Below, one piece after another: positions 46,351 to 55,095 of a stretch of DNA of 64,000 bases (positions within the stretch are counted from its first letter, which is position 1; every line of letters starts with the position of its first letter). Position numbers and translations under genes: made by a program. This DNA is from Coriobacteriaceae bacterium AM100-PB1-1D-6A (GTDB taxonomy: Bacteria > Actinomycetota > Coriobacteriia > Coriobacteriales > Coriobacteriaceae): the NCBI GenBank assembly GCA_027660625.1, contig JAQDNC010000006.1, positions 1 through 64,000 of the forward strand. The letters are read 5' to 3'. The notes below the pieces were generated by a model, which was not told the DNA's origin, ran no database searches, and saw only the letters and a program-made list of their open reading frames with translations.

Positions 46351-46806
46351 ATGGCCGACGAGACCATGACCGACGAGCAGATTCTTGAAGGTGTGGAGCA
46401 CAAGAGTTTCGCTGCCACGTCCGACCGCACTGCCGCCTCGCTGTCCGCGAGCGGTGTCGCCGCCGAGGATGTCGCCCGCGCCGCCGCGCAGGCCGCCTAC
46501 GACAAGAAAGGCGAGGACGTTCAGGTGCTCGACCTGACTGAGCTTTCTGATGTGTGCGACTACTTTGTTCTCGCTACCGGCACCAACAACCGCCAGGTCG
46601 ATTCGATTGTCGACGAGATTGAGGAGAAGGTCGCCGAGGCTTGCGGCGAGCACCCGTTTTCCATCGAGGGCCGCGAGCAGAAGACCTGGATGCTCATGGA
46701 CTACGGTTCGGTTGTCGTCCACGTCTTCACTCCCGAGGCGCGCGAGTTCTACCGCCTCGAAAAGCTCTGGGGCGACGCCCCCCAGCTTCCCCTCGACCTC
46801 CTCTAG
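46351..46806 (+). CDS. rsfS: ribosome silencing factor RsfS
   Basis: A 151-residue protein that binds L14 and blocks joining of ribosomal subunits during starvation. The core from about residue 48 has KGEDVQVLDLTELSDVCDYFVLATGTNNRQVDSI, EGREQKTWMLMDYGSVVVHVFTPEAREFYRLEKLWGDAP, all conserved. An N-terminal extension of about 40 residues (MADETMTDEQILEGVEHK, then Ala/Ser-rich) is unusual. AAAGAGGTATTCC precedes the ATG. It is the last gene of the obg operon and meets dinB head-on across a terminator. Confidence 0.93.
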   Translation: MADETMTDEQILEGVEHKSFAATSDRTAASLSASGVAAEDVARAAAQAAYDKKGEDVQVLDLTELSDVCDYFVLATGTNNRQVDSIVDEIEEKVAEACGEHPFSIEGREQKTWMLMDYGSVVVHVFTPEAREFYRLEKLWGDAPQLPLDLL

Positions 46807-46851
46807 TAGCTCATTTGGGACGGGGCTTTTTTAGCTACCCTCTGCCGTATG

Positions 46852-46890
46852 CCGGGCAGTTGCACTACTTGCAGCTGCCCGGTTTTCTTT
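46852..46890 (+). terminator. terminator between rsfS and dinB
   Basis: A 13-bp stem (46852-46864 with 46870-46882, one G-U) with a five-base loop is followed by TTTTCTTTTT. It ends the plus-strand obg operon; A-rich sequence on the other side may also end dinB. Confidence 0.88.
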
Positions 46891-46902
46891 TTGCCATAGG
46901 GA

Positions 46903-48156
46903 CTAATCGTTGAAGCGGGATTGGCGGCCGAAGGAGAGAGCGGTGTCGCCGAACTTGTCTCGGACGGCGTCGATGGCGACCGAGAGGTCGCGACGGTCGC
47001 TGGATTGGGCTCCGCGGTCGTCGATTTCGCAGAACAGGTCGGTCTGGATACCGCCCTGATGGTCGAAGTCGCTCATGCCGACGCCCGCCAGGCGCACATG
47101 CATCCCTTCCTGCCAGATGTTGTCGAGCAGTTCGAGCGCCACTGCCACGAAGATGTTCTCATCGTCGGTCGGATGGGGCAGCCGGCGCTGTGCCGAGCGA
47201 CCGCTTCCATACGAATACTTGAGTTTGAGCGTCACCGTGGCGCCCGTTAGTCCCTGACGGCGCAGACGGCGTCCCACTGACTCTCCCAATAGCGCAATCG
47301 CCGCTTCGATGTCCCCACGCTCAGTCAAATCTTTCGCAAAGGTGCGTTCATTGCTGACCGACTTGACCTCGCGCTCTTCATCGAGGCTCGTGACTTCGGA
47401 GAGTTCGAGTCCCAGCGCACGCTGGCGCATGCGTTCGCCGTTGATGCCAAAAATAGAGGCCAAGGTGGATTTCGGTGCGCGGGATAGCTCGCCGAGCGTG
47501 TAGATGCGCATGCGGCGCAGCCGCTCCTCGGCCGAACGCCCGATGCCGCTCATGGCAGATACCGGCAGCGCTGCCAAAAAGCGCTGCTCGGTTCCAGGGC
47601 GCACGATGGTCAGCCCAAATGGCTTGTCCCGCTCGCTTGCGATCTTTGCGACCGTCTTGTTACAGCCCACGCCAATGGAGCAGGTCACCCCCAGCGCCGC
47701 CACACGATCACTGATGCGCCGTGCAACCAGCAGCGGGTCCTCGGGTGCAAAGCGACCTGGCGTGATGTCGATAAAGGCCTCGTCGATGGATACGCGCTCA
47801 ACGCGCGGGGTCTCGTCGGCGAGAATCGCCATGACTTGAGCGCTGACCTCGTGGTAGCGATCGAAATGCCCATGCGTCCAAATGGCCTGCGGACAGAGGC
47901 GCCGTGCCTCGGCCGAGGGCATGGCAGAGTGCACGCCAAAGCGACGTGCCTCGTATGAGCAGGTGGACACGACGCCGCGGGAATCGGCATCGCCGCCCAC
48001 GATGAGCGGCTTGCCGCGCCACTCGGGATGATCGAGCATCTCCACGCTCGCAAAAAACGCATCGAGATCCATAAGGCCCACCGCCGGCCCCGTCCAGGGC
48101 GGTGGCGTGACGCCCGCAGCATCCTCATAACCGTATGTATGTTCGCGTCTTTTCAT
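46903..48156 (-). CDS. dinB: DNA polymerase IV (Y family)
   Basis: A 417-residue translesion polymerase. The first metal aspartates are in GLMDLDAFFASVE, the second site is RVSIDEAFIDIT, and GVGCNKTVAKIASERDKP is the finger/palm signature. The helix-hairpin-helix is GIGRSAEERLRRMRIYTLGEL. Near the end QTDLF is a probable sliding-clamp binding motif. The start is set by MKRREHTYGYED; upstream bases contain no clear LexA-type box, although CGAACATAC inside the first codons is a half-site. It opposes the flanking operons. Confidence 0.93.
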   Translation of the reverse strand: MKRREHTYGYEDAAGVTPPPWTGPAVGLMDLDAFFASVEMLDHPEWRGKPLIVGGDADSRGVVSTCSYEARRFGVHSAMPSAEARRLCPQAIWTHGHFDRYHEVSAQVMAILADETPRVERVSIDEAFIDITPGRFAPEDPLLVARRISDRVAALGVTCSIGVGCNKTVAKIASERDKPFGLTIVRPGTEQRFLAALPVSAMSGIGRSAEERLRRMRIYTLGELSRAPKSTLASIFGINGERMRQRALGLELSEVTSLDEEREVKSVSNERTFAKDLTERGDIEAAIALLGESVGRRLRRQGLTGATVTLKLKYSYGSGRSAQRRLPHPTDDENIFVAVALELLDNIWQEGMHVRLAGVGMSDFDHQGGIQTDLFCEIDDRGAQSSDRRDLSVAIDAVRDKFGDTALSFGRQSRFND

Positions 48157-48272
48157 GGCATGAGTATACCGCGCAGCTCATGTGGGGTGCGTGGATGTGC
48201 TTGCAAATCGCGAATTCTTGTCTAAGATATGGATTTGCCTTCGACTACACCGAAGAAGTTGGTCTCACGGAC

Positions 48273-48301
48273 TTCACCTGCCCGCGTCGATGGCGTATTA
48301 T
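48273..48301 (+). promoter_or_regulatory. promoter of the rpsP operon
   Basis: TTCACC (48273-48278) and TATTAT (48296-48301) are 17 bases apart. They lie 57 bases before the rpsP start in the gap 48157-48357 after divergent dinB. Confidence 0.6.
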
Positions 48302-48357
48302 GTTCAACTGTTTGTTTGTAGTTGCAGCCTAAAGCTGCTTGGTTGGAGGAGTTTCCT

Positions 48358-48699
48358 TTGGCAGTCAAGATTCGCCTTGCTCGTCACGGCGCTAAGAAGC
48401 GTCCGTACTACCGTGTCGTCGTCGCCGATTCCCGCGCCCCGCGTGACGGTCGTATCATCGAGGAGGTTGGCCGCTACAACCCGATGACCGCCCCCAAGAC
48501 CATCAACCTCGATCTCGAGAAGATCGCTGACTGGCAGTCCAAGGGCGCTCAGCTCACCGACGCTGTCGCTGCTCTGGTCAAGGCCGCCAACGAGGGCGAG
48601 AAGACCGAGACCGTCGTCAAGAAGTCCAAGAAGCAGCTCGCCAAAGAGGCCGAGGCCGCTAAGGCTGCCGCTGAGGCCGCTGAGGGCGCCGAGGAGTAA
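48358..48699 (+). CDS. rpsP: 30S ribosomal protein S16
   Basis: A 113-residue ribosomal protein beginning [31 protein letters not shown], the S16 signature, with IEEVGRYNP following. The usual S16 is about 80-90 residues; here an Ala/Glu/Lys-rich tail ([25 protein letters not shown]) extends it. TTG 48358 is chosen because GGAGGAG is seven bases before it; the longer in-frame ATG start would add unrelated residues. It heads rpsP-khpA-rimM-trmD-lepB. Confidence 0.95.
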   Translation: MAVKIRLARHGAKKRPYYRVVVADSRAPRDGRIIEEVGRYNPMTAPKTINLDLEKIADWQSKGAQLTDAVAALVKAANEGEKTETVVKKSKKQLAKEAEAAKAAAEAAEGAEE

Positions 48700-48702
48700 A
48701 TC

Positions 48703-48987
48703 GTGCCTGAGGTTGACGCTGCACAGCTCGAGGGTGAGGCAATGCTCTCAGATCGCATCGCCGATCTCGTCGAATATCTCGTTGTTCAGATCGTCGACGA
48801 CCCGGATTCCGTGAGTCTTGAGGTCATCGATGGTGACGACGCCTCCACGATTGAGGTTTCGGTTGCCGAGGATGACGTCGCTAAGGTCATCGGCCGTCGT
48901 GGCCGTACCATCAAGGCCATTCGCACGCTCGCCCGTGCGCTGGCCGCTCGCCTCGACACAGCAGTCGAGGTAGAGGTTCTGGGCTAG
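48703..48987 (+). CDS. khpA: KH-domain RNA-binding protein KhpA
   Basis: A 94-residue single KH domain, with the RNA-gripping loop GRRG in VIGRRGRTIKAIRTLARALAARL. KhpA proteins bind RNA with KhpB and affect cell elongation in Gram-positive bacteria. GTG 48703 is preferred, three bases after the rpsP stop, with GGAG upstream; the normal KH core begins about MLSDRIADLVEYLV, 14 residues in, so an internal ATG (48742) is an alternative. Confidence 0.92.
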   Translation: MPEVDAAQLEGEAMLSDRIADLVEYLVVQIVDDPDSVSLEVIDGDDASTIEVSVAEDDVAKVIGRRGRTIKAIRTLARALAARLDTAVEVEVLG

Positions 48988-48991
48988 GACC

Positions 48992-49513
48992 TTGAGGTTC
49001 CAGTACAAAAACATCGCCCGTGTGGTCAAGCCGCACGGAAGGAAGGGGGAGGTCCTCGCGCAGCCGCTGCGGGGGCTTCCTTCTGTATTGACGCCGGGTA
49101 TGCGCGTCGCCTTGACGCCGCCGGCGCTCAAGCGCGACCGTTTTTGCACGGTCGTATCCGTCACCGATACGGGCGATGGCGATCTGGTCTCGTTTGAGGG
49201 CATTGACGACTTGACGGCCGCCGAGGGCATCACCGGATGCTACGTGCTGGCAAATCGTGAGGACTTTGAGCTCGATTCGCTCGACGCCGCCTATACCGAT
49301 CTGATGGGTCGCGAGGTGGTCGACGAGCGCTTTGGCTCGCTCGGCACGATCGTCGAGATCATGTCGACGCCCGCCAACGATGTTTGGGTTGTCGAGGGCG
49401 ATCGGTACGGCGAGGTGCTGATTCCCGTGATCGAGCAGGTTGTGCTCGATCTTCCCGATCAGGGGACAATTTCCGTCCACGTTATGGACGGCCTGATCGA
49501 TATGGACAAGTAG
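48992..49513 (+). CDS. rimM: ribosome maturation factor RimM
   Basis: A 173-residue protein for maturation of the 30S head. The N-terminal beta domain begins NIARVVKPHGRKGEVLAQPLRGLP, the RimM signature, and the PRC-barrel half includes LMGREVVDERFGSLGTIVEIMSTPANDVWVVEG. TTG 48992 lies four bases after the khpA stop and is coupled. Usual order with trmD is preserved. Confidence 0.93.
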   Translation: MRFQYKNIARVVKPHGRKGEVLAQPLRGLPSVLTPGMRVALTPPALKRDRFCTVVSVTDTGDGDLVSFEGIDDLTAAEGITGCYVLANREDFELDSLDAAYTDLMGREVVDERFGSLGTIVEIMSTPANDVWVVEGDRYGEVLIPVIEQVVLDLPDQGTISVHVMDGLIDMDK

Positions 49514-49523
49514 GGAGGAAAAC

Positions 49524-50282
49524 ATGCTGATCGAGACCCTTTCGGTCTTTCCCGAGATGTTTGAGCCCGTCATGTCCACGTCGATCTTGGGCCGCGCCCG
49601 CAAGGCCGGCCTTTTTGATTTTAAGGCCTATAACCTGCGTGACTGGACGCACGACCGCCATCGTACCGTCGATGACGAGCCGTACGGCGGCGGGCAGGGC
49701 ATGCTCATGAAGGTCGAGCCTATTGCCGAGGCAATCGAGGCTATTAGCTCCGAGGGTCCCAAGCCCACCGTGGTGTTTTTTACCCCCTGTGGTGAGCCCT
49801 TTACTCAGCATGTGGCCGAGCGCCTGCTCAAAAGCGAGCGCCTGCTGTTTGTATGCAGCCGATACGAGGGCGTCGACGAGCGCGCGTATGCGTATGCCGA
49901 CGAGCGCCTGTCGATCGGCGACTACGTGCTTACGGGCGGCGAGCTTCCCGCTATGGTCGTCGCCGACGCAGTCGTACGTCTGACTCCCGGAGCCCTTGGT
50001 GACGAGATGAGCAACGTCGACGAGTCGTTCTCGACCGCCGAGGACGGTGGCCTGCTCGAGTACGCGCAGTACACCCGTCCCGCTGAGTTTAACGGCGAGG
50101 GCGTGCCGCCGGTGCTCGTGAGCGGTGACCATGCCAAGGTTGACGCTTGGCGCCGTAAGAATGCCATCGAGCGCACCTGCCGCTGGCGTCCCGACCTCAT
50201 CGAGACTGCGCGGCTTACGCCCGAGGAGCGTGCATACGCGCAAGAGATCCTGGACGCATCGTATTCGCAGAGCGAGGAGTGA
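49524..50282 (+). CDS. trmD: tRNA (guanine37-N1)-methyltransferase
   Basis: A 252-residue SPOUT enzyme methylating G37 of tRNA to prevent frameshifts. It has YGGGQGMLMK, CSRYEGVDERA (usually CGRYEGIDER), and SIGDYVLTGGELPAM, which form the trefoil-knot SAM site. The Gly-to-Ser change in the first motif is a mild oddity. The C-terminal domain includes RPAEFNGEGVPPVLVSGDH. AGGGAGG precedes ATG 49524. It follows rimM as usual. Confidence 0.95.
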   Translation: MLIETLSVFPEMFEPVMSTSILGRARKAGLFDFKAYNLRDWTHDRHRTVDDEPYGGGQGMLMKVEPIAEAIEAISSEGPKPTVVFFTPCGEPFTQHVAERLLKSERLLFVCSRYEGVDERAYAYADERLSIGDYVLTGGELPAMVVADAVVRLTPGALGDEMSNVDESFSTAEDGGLLEYAQYTRPAEFNGEGVPPVLVSGDHAKVDAWRRKNAIERTCRWRPDLIETARLTPEERAYAQEILDASYSQSEE

Positions 50283-50284
50283 GA

Positions 50285-50848
50285 ATGGTTCCATCGCAGC
50301 ATTCCGTGCTAAAGGGTGCGTTTGAGTGGATCGTGGTCGTCGCGATCGCACTAGTCGCCACCTTCCTGATTCGCTCGTTTGTGGTCGAACCCTTTGTGGT
50401 GCCCACCGGCTCCATGGAGTCCACGATCGAGATTGGCGACCAGATCCTGGCGCAAAAGGTGAGCCTCGAGCTCGGCCAGCCCGTCAGCCAAGGCGATATC
50501 GTGGTGTTCCACAACCCCGATGGCACCTCCGAGCACGATGTTCTCGTCAAGCGTGTTATTGCCACGGCCGGTCAGACGGTCGACCTTCAGGACGGCAAGG
50601 TGGTCGTTGACGGCCAGGCGCTCGACGAGGACTACACGACCGGCATGAGCTGGCCGCTTTCGGTCCAGGCTCCCGGCGCTCGGGTAGGCTATCCCTACAC
50701 CGTTCCCGATGGGTGCGTGTGGGTGATGGGCGACAACCGCGAAAACTCTGCCGACTCACGCTACTTTGGTCCCGTCGATCGCTCTGACTTGATCGCCGTG
50801 GCGCTTGTGCGCTACTGGCCGCTCAACCGCATCGGCGCTATCGACTAA
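50285..50848 (+). CDS. lepB: signal peptidase I
   Basis: A 187-residue membrane protease removing signal peptides outside the membrane. One N-terminal helix spans about 12-32 (AFEWIVVVAIALVATFLIRSF). The catalytic serine is in VPTGSMEST and the catalytic lysine in VLVKRVIATAG; MGDNRENSADSRYFGPV is the family box. ATG 50285 has GAGGAG five bases before it and begins two bases after the trmD stop. Single-helix type typical of Gram-positive bacteria. Confidence 0.95.
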   Translation: MVPSQHSVLKGAFEWIVVVAIALVATFLIRSFVVEPFVVPTGSMESTIEIGDQILAQKVSLELGQPVSQGDIVVFHNPDGTSEHDVLVKRVIATAGQTVDLQDGKVVVDGQALDEDYTTGMSWPLSVQAPGARVGYPYTVPDGCVWVMGDNRENSADSRYFGPVDRSDLIAVALVRYWPLNRIGAID

Positions 50849-50907
50849 AAACCGCTATAGTACAGTACCTAACCGTGTAATCGTTTCGACGAGGGGATAT
50901 TAGAGGC

Positions 50908-51819
50908 ATGAACGCTTCATCGCTTTCCTTCCAAGACATCATCCTGCGCCTCCAGCAGTACTGGGGCGAGCAGGGCTGCGTCATTATGCAGCCCTATGAC
51001 TCCGAGGTCGGTGCCGGTACCTTCCACACCGCGACCACGCTGCGCTCGCTCGGTCCCGCCGAGTGGCGCACCTGCTACGCTCAGCCTTGCCGCCGTCCTG
51101 CCGACGGCCGCTACGGCGAGAACCCCAACCGCATGCAGCACTACTATCAGTTCCAGGTGCTCATCAAGCCGTCGCCGGTCAACGCCCAGGAGCTCTACCT
51201 GGGGTCTCTTGCCGCTATCGGCCTGGACCCCAACGACCATGACGTCCGTTTTGTCGAGGACGACTGGGAGAGCCCGACGCTGGGCGCCTGGGGCCTTGGC
51301 TGGGAGGTCTGGCTCAACGGCATGGAGGTCACGCAGTTTACGTACTTCCAGCAGGTGGGCGGCATCGAGGTCGACCCTGTGCCCGTCGAGATCACCTATG
51401 GCCTGGAGCGCATCGCCATGTACGCCCAGGGCGTCAACTCCGTCTACGACCTGGTGTGGAGCTACCTGCCCGACGGCACGCCGATGACCTACGGCGACGT
51501 GTTCCTGGAGAACGAGCGCGAGTTTAGCGCTTATAACTTTGAGGTCGCCAACGTCGAGATGATGCGTCAGAAGTTTGACGACTACGAGGCCGAGTGCCAC
51601 TCCTGCCTTGAGCGCAAGCTGCCGCTGCCGGCATATGACTGCGTCATGAAGTGCAGCCATGCCTTCAACCTGCTCGATGCCCGCGGTGCGCTGTCCGCGG
51701 TCGAGCGTGCTAACTACATCCTGCGCGTCCGCGCCGTCGCCAAGGCGTGCTGCGAGGCCTATATGGCCGAGGTCGCCGGAATCAACGAGAATGCCGACCA
51801 GGAAGGCGAGGTGGCGTAA
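50908..51819 (+). CDS. glyQ: glycyl-tRNA synthetase alpha chain
   Basis: A 303-residue catalytic subunit of the bacterial two-chain enzyme that activates glycine. [33 protein letters not shown] is the class II opening, [25 protein letters not shown] the ATP site, and FTYFQQVGG follows. It needs GlyS, whose gene starts three bases after its stop. The upstream gap is only 59 bases, without a T-box; TATAGT at 50856-50861 may be a -10 element. Confidence 0.96.
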   Translation: MNASSLSFQDIILRLQQYWGEQGCVIMQPYDSEVGAGTFHTATTLRSLGPAEWRTCYAQPCRRPADGRYGENPNRMQHYYQFQVLIKPSPVNAQELYLGSLAAIGLDPNDHDVRFVEDDWESPTLGAWGLGWEVWLNGMEVTQFTYFQQVGGIEVDPVPVEITYGLERIAMYAQGVNSVYDLVWSYLPDGTPMTYGDVFLENEREFSAYNFEVANVEMMRQKFDDYEAECHSCLERKLPLPAYDCVMKCSHAFNLLDARGALSAVERANYILRVRAVAKACCEAYMAEVAGINENADQEGEVA

Positions 51820-51822
51820 GCC

Positions 51823-53919
51823 ATGGCAGACGCTAAGGATTTCCTGTTTGAGATCGGTACGGAGGAAATGCCCTCTGCACCGCTGAACAATGCCGTCAAG
51901 CAGCTTGGCACCATGATCGCCAAGGGTCTCGACGAGGCCGGCCTGGCCCACGGCGAGGTCCGCGTGATCTCGAGCCCGCGTCGCCTGGCTGCGCTCGTGG
52001 CCGACGTCGCCACCGCGACCGATGAGGTTCACGAGGTCAAGCGCGGTCCCGCGGCCAACATCGCCTTCGATGCCGACGGTAACGCCACCAAGGCCGCCCA
52101 GGGCTTCGCCCGCAAGTGCGGTGTGGCTGCCGAGGATCTGGTCCGTCGCGAGGACACCGACGGCCGTGAGTACGTATTTGCCGAGAAGAACATTCCTTCC
52201 GCCCCGGCCACCCCGATTCTGACGGCCCTGTGCGAGAAGACCATCGCCGGCCTGCAGTGGCCCAACTACCGCTCTCAGCGCTGGGGCCACGAGCACGCCA
52301 CGTTCGTGCGTCCGGTCCGCTGGATCTGCTGCCTTTTGGGCGGGGATGTCGTGCCCGTGTCCTTTGCCGATGTGACGAGTGGCAACACCACGCGCGGCCA
52401 CCGCGTGCTTGGTCCCGGTGACCATGTGGTCGCCAGCCCCGCTGTTTACGAGCAGGTGCTCGAGGACGCCGGCGTGCTTTCTGCCGAGCGCCGTCGTGAG
52501 GCCATCCTTGCCGGTATCGCCGAGGTCGAGGCTGCGCGCCCCGGCTGCCACGTCGATACGCCCAAGAAGGTCTTTGAGGAGGTCATCAACCTCTGCGAGT
52601 GGCCGACGGTGCTCGTCGGTACCTTCGATGAGGAGTTCCTCAAGGTGCCGCACGAGATCATCTGCGAGTCTATGCTCACCAACCAGCGCTACTTCCCGAT
52701 CTATGACGGCGAGGGCAAGCTGACGCGTGAGTTCGTGGTCGTCTCCAACAGTAAGCCCGAGAATGCCGAGCGCGTGATCGACGGCAACGAGCGTGTCGTG
52801 CGCGCCCGCCTGGACGACGCCAAGTTCTTCTACGAGGAGGATCTGAAGATCTCCCTCGACGAGTTCCGCGAGCGTCTGGCCAAGGTCGCCTTCCAGGAGA
52901 AGCTCGGCAGTGTGCTCGCCAAGTCCGAGCGTATTGAGCAGCTTGCGCTCGCTATTGCCCGTGAGGCTCACCTGGGTGCCCACCTGGCCGCCGATGCCGG
53001 CCGCGCCGCTCACCTGTGCAAGGCCGACCTGGTGTCCAACGCTGTTGTCGAGTTCACGAGCCAGCAGGGTGTGATGGGCGGTTACTACGCCAGCGCGATG
53101 GGGGAGAACGACGAGGTCGCTCACGCTATTCGCGATCACTATCGTCCCCGCTTTGCCGGCGACGAGCTACCCGAGGGCACCGCTGGCTGCATCGTGGCTT
53201 GCGCCGACAAGCTCGATACCATTGCCGGCATCTTTGCCATCGGCGAGCCCCCGACCGGCTCTTCCGACCCGTACGCGCTGCGTCGTGCCGCCATCGGCAT
53301 CATCAATATCCTGCGCGACCGTCTGCCGATCGACCCCACGTCGCTCATCGACTTTGCGCTCGAGCTCTATAGCGAGCAGGGCATTGAGTTCGACGCCGCC
53401 GAGGTCGCCCAGCAGGTTCGCGACTTCTTCCACGGCCGTTTGGTGAGCATGGCCCGCGACGAGAAGATCCCGGCCGACACCGTTGCCGCCGTTTCCGCGG
53501 TGCACATCATTGCCCCGTCGGTCTTCTTCGCCCGCTGCGCCGCCCTCGATGAGGCCCGCAAGAACGACGCCGAGACCTTCGACAACCTTGCAACCGCCTA
53601 CGCCCGCGCGGCGCACATCTCCAAGCCCGAGCTGGGCGCGGAGTACGATCGCGCCCTGATGGGCGAGGTCGAGCTTGCGCTTGCCGACGCCTCCGAGGCC
53701 GCTCAGACCGCCGTCGATGCCGCTCTCGCCGCTGAGGATTATCCTTCCGCGTTTGCCGCCCTCGCCGCCCTGCGCGCGCCCATCGACCGTTTCTTCGACG
53801 AGGTTATGGTCATGGACAAGGACGAGCAGCTCCGCGATAATCGCCTTAAGCTGCTTAACCGCTTCGAGGCCGTTTTCTCCGGCATCGCCAACATCGGTGA
53901 GCTTGCCCGCAAAAAGTAA
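51823..53919 (+). CDS. glyS: glycyl-tRNA synthetase beta chain
   Basis: A 698-residue subunit recognising tRNA-Gly. It begins FLFEIGTEEMPSAPLNNAVKQL, the family signature, with HARFVRP-type motif HATFVRPVRWICCLLG and QRYFPIYDGEGKL in the core. The C-terminal region contains an HD-like and anticodon-binding part (AFAALAALRAPIDRFFDEVMVMDKDEQLRDNRLKLLN). It pairs with glyQ. Length is normal. ATG 51823 is three bases past the glyQ stop. Confidence 0.96.
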   Translation: MADAKDFLFEIGTEEMPSAPLNNAVKQLGTMIAKGLDEAGLAHGEVRVISSPRRLAALVADVATATDEVHEVKRGPAANIAFDADGNATKAAQGFARKCGVAAEDLVRREDTDGREYVFAEKNIPSAPATPILTALCEKTIAGLQWPNYRSQRWGHEHATFVRPVRWICCLLGGDVVPVSFADVTSGNTTRGHRVLGPGDHVVASPAVYEQVLEDAGVLSAERRREAILAGIAEVEAARPGCHVDTPKKVFEEVINLCEWPTVLVGTFDEEFLKVPHEIICESMLTNQRYFPIYDGEGKLTREFVVVSNSKPENAERVIDGNERVVRARLDDAKFFYEEDLKISLDEFRERLAKVAFQEKLGSVLAKSERIEQLALAIAREAHLGAHLAADAGRAAHLCKADLVSNAVVEFTSQQGVMGGYYASAMGENDEVAHAIRDHYRPRFAGDELPEGTAGCIVACADKLDTIAGIFAIGEPPTGSSDPYALRRAAIGIINILRDRLPIDPTSLIDFALELYSEQGIEFDAAEVAQQVRDFFHGRLVSMARDEKIPADTVAAVSAVHIIAPSVFFARCAALDEARKNDAETFDNLATAYARAAHISKPELGAEYDRALMGEVELALADASEAAQTAVDAALAAEDYPSAFAALAALRAPIDRFFDEVMVMDKDEQLRDNRLKLLNRFEAVFSGIANIGELARKK

Positions 53920-53953
53920 GCTAGCCTGCGCATAAGCGCAAAAGGAGCCCCGC

Positions 53954-54829
53954 ATGGATTGCCCGGTCACCGCTCGTCCCACCGTTATCGTTATCTCCGA
54001 CTCGCTTGGAGATACCGCTTGTGAGGTGGTGCTTGCGGCGTCCGGGCAATTTGATGAAGGAGCTTTTCATCTCTTGCGCCTGCCCAAGGTGAACTCGGTG
54101 GAGCAGGTAAAGTCGTTTGTGGGTCCGCGCGTCGATGCGGATCATCGCGATATTGCCGTGTTCCACACTATCGTCGACCCAGCGCTTCGCGCCCGCGTGC
54201 TCGATTATCTGGGCATGCTGCACATTCGCTCGGTCGACCTGATCGGCCCGACGCTTGCCGTGCTGTCGTCGCTTATTGGCGTGCCTCCCAAGGGCGTTGC
54301 GGGTGTGATTCACAAGACCGATGACCGCTATTTCCATCGCATCGAGGCCATGGAGTATTTCGTTGAGCACGATGATGGGCGCGGCTGCGACGACCTTTCG
54401 GGGGCAGATATCGTGCTGCTGGGTGTATCCCGCACGTCCAAGACGCCGCTGTCGATGTATTTGGCCTATCAGGGCTACAAGGTCGCCAACGTTCCGTTGG
54501 CCCAGGGCATAGAGCCGCCCAAGTCGATTTACGAGGTCGATCCGATGCGGTTGTTCGGTCTGATTTCGACCGTCGATGTGATTGCCGAGATTCGCGATAG
54601 CCGCCTGGGCGACGACTATGCCCGCGCCGTCGCCGGCTCCTATGCCGAGCCCGAGAGCGTGCGCGGCGAGCTCGAGGAGGCTCGTGCCCTCATGAAGCGT
54701 CTGGGCTGCTTTGTGGTGCGTACCGATGGCAAAGCGATTGAGGAGAGCGCCTCCGAGATCATAAGTCACTTGGAGGAAATCCAAGAAGCCCGTGCCCGCC
54801 GCGCCGCCCGCCGAGCCCAGCAAAGCTAG
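53954..54829 (+). CDS. pyruvate, phosphate dikinase regulatory protein (DUF299 kinase/phosphorylase)
   Basis: A 291-residue bifunctional protein that phosphorylates an active-site threonine of PPDK with ADP and removes it with phosphate, switching that enzyme off and on. It has VIVISDSLGDTACEVVLAA at the N-terminus, HKTDDRYFHRIEAMEYFVEHDDG, and the P-loop-like GVSRTSKTPLSMYLAYQGYKVANVPL. The next gene is ppdK, the expected target, which makes the PPDK rather than PEP-synthase version the better call. ATG 53954 has AAGGAG upstream. Confidence 0.92.
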   Translation: MDCPVTARPTVIVISDSLGDTACEVVLAASGQFDEGAFHLLRLPKVNSVEQVKSFVGPRVDADHRDIAVFHTIVDPALRARVLDYLGMLHIRSVDLIGPTLAVLSSLIGVPPKGVAGVIHKTDDRYFHRIEAMEYFVEHDDGRGCDDLSGADIVLLGVSRTSKTPLSMYLAYQGYKVANVPLAQGIEPPKSIYEVDPMRLFGLISTVDVIAEIRDSRLGDDYARAVAGSYAEPESVRGELEEARALMKRLGCFVVRTDGKAIEESASEIISHLEEIQEARARRAARRAQQS

Positions 54830-54925
54830 CTTATTGGATTAGCTTAAAAAACCTGATACTGATAAAGCGATTTAGCAAATAACTTGCATTTGACCTGCGA
54901 GTTTCTTGTAGTGGTATCTCCATAA

Positions 54926-54973
54926 GGTAACCACCTTTACCTACCGTTTACCGCTAGTTTTAGCACGTTTACC
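54926..54973 (+). repeat. phased TTTACC repeats upstream of ppdK, possible operator
   Basis: TTTACC occurs at 54936-54941, 54947-54952 and 54968-54973, the last two within CGTTTACC. Starts are 11 and 21 bases apart, about one and two DNA turns. GGTAA at 54926-54930 makes an inverted pair with the first unit. They lie 120-170 bases before the ppdK start in the 266-base gap and may bind a regulator cooperatively. No clear promoter is fixed nearby. Confidence 0.5.
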
Positions 54974-55095
54974 AAACCTCGTATCCTCTGCTCAAGCCCG
55001 TTCAAATCCCGCCGTATAGTTCCCTCACGGCCCGCATCCGGTGGGTCGATTCGTCACCACGGTCGCGCGCGAGAGCGCATGGAAGGGGAAGTATC

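Noticed and set aside
48135..48157. SOS-type box at the start of dinB
   Set aside because: CGAACATAC is present within the first codons but the second half-site (GTTCG) is missing, and it lies inside the gene.
50849..50907. T-box riboswitch before glyQ
   Set aside because: The gap is only 59 bases, too short for a T-box, and no TGGNACC-type sequence is seen.
50917..53139. Minus-strand frame of 740 codons across glyQ and glyS
   Set aside because: It is antisense to two certain genes and has repetitive Leu/Gly/Val-rich translation with no motif.
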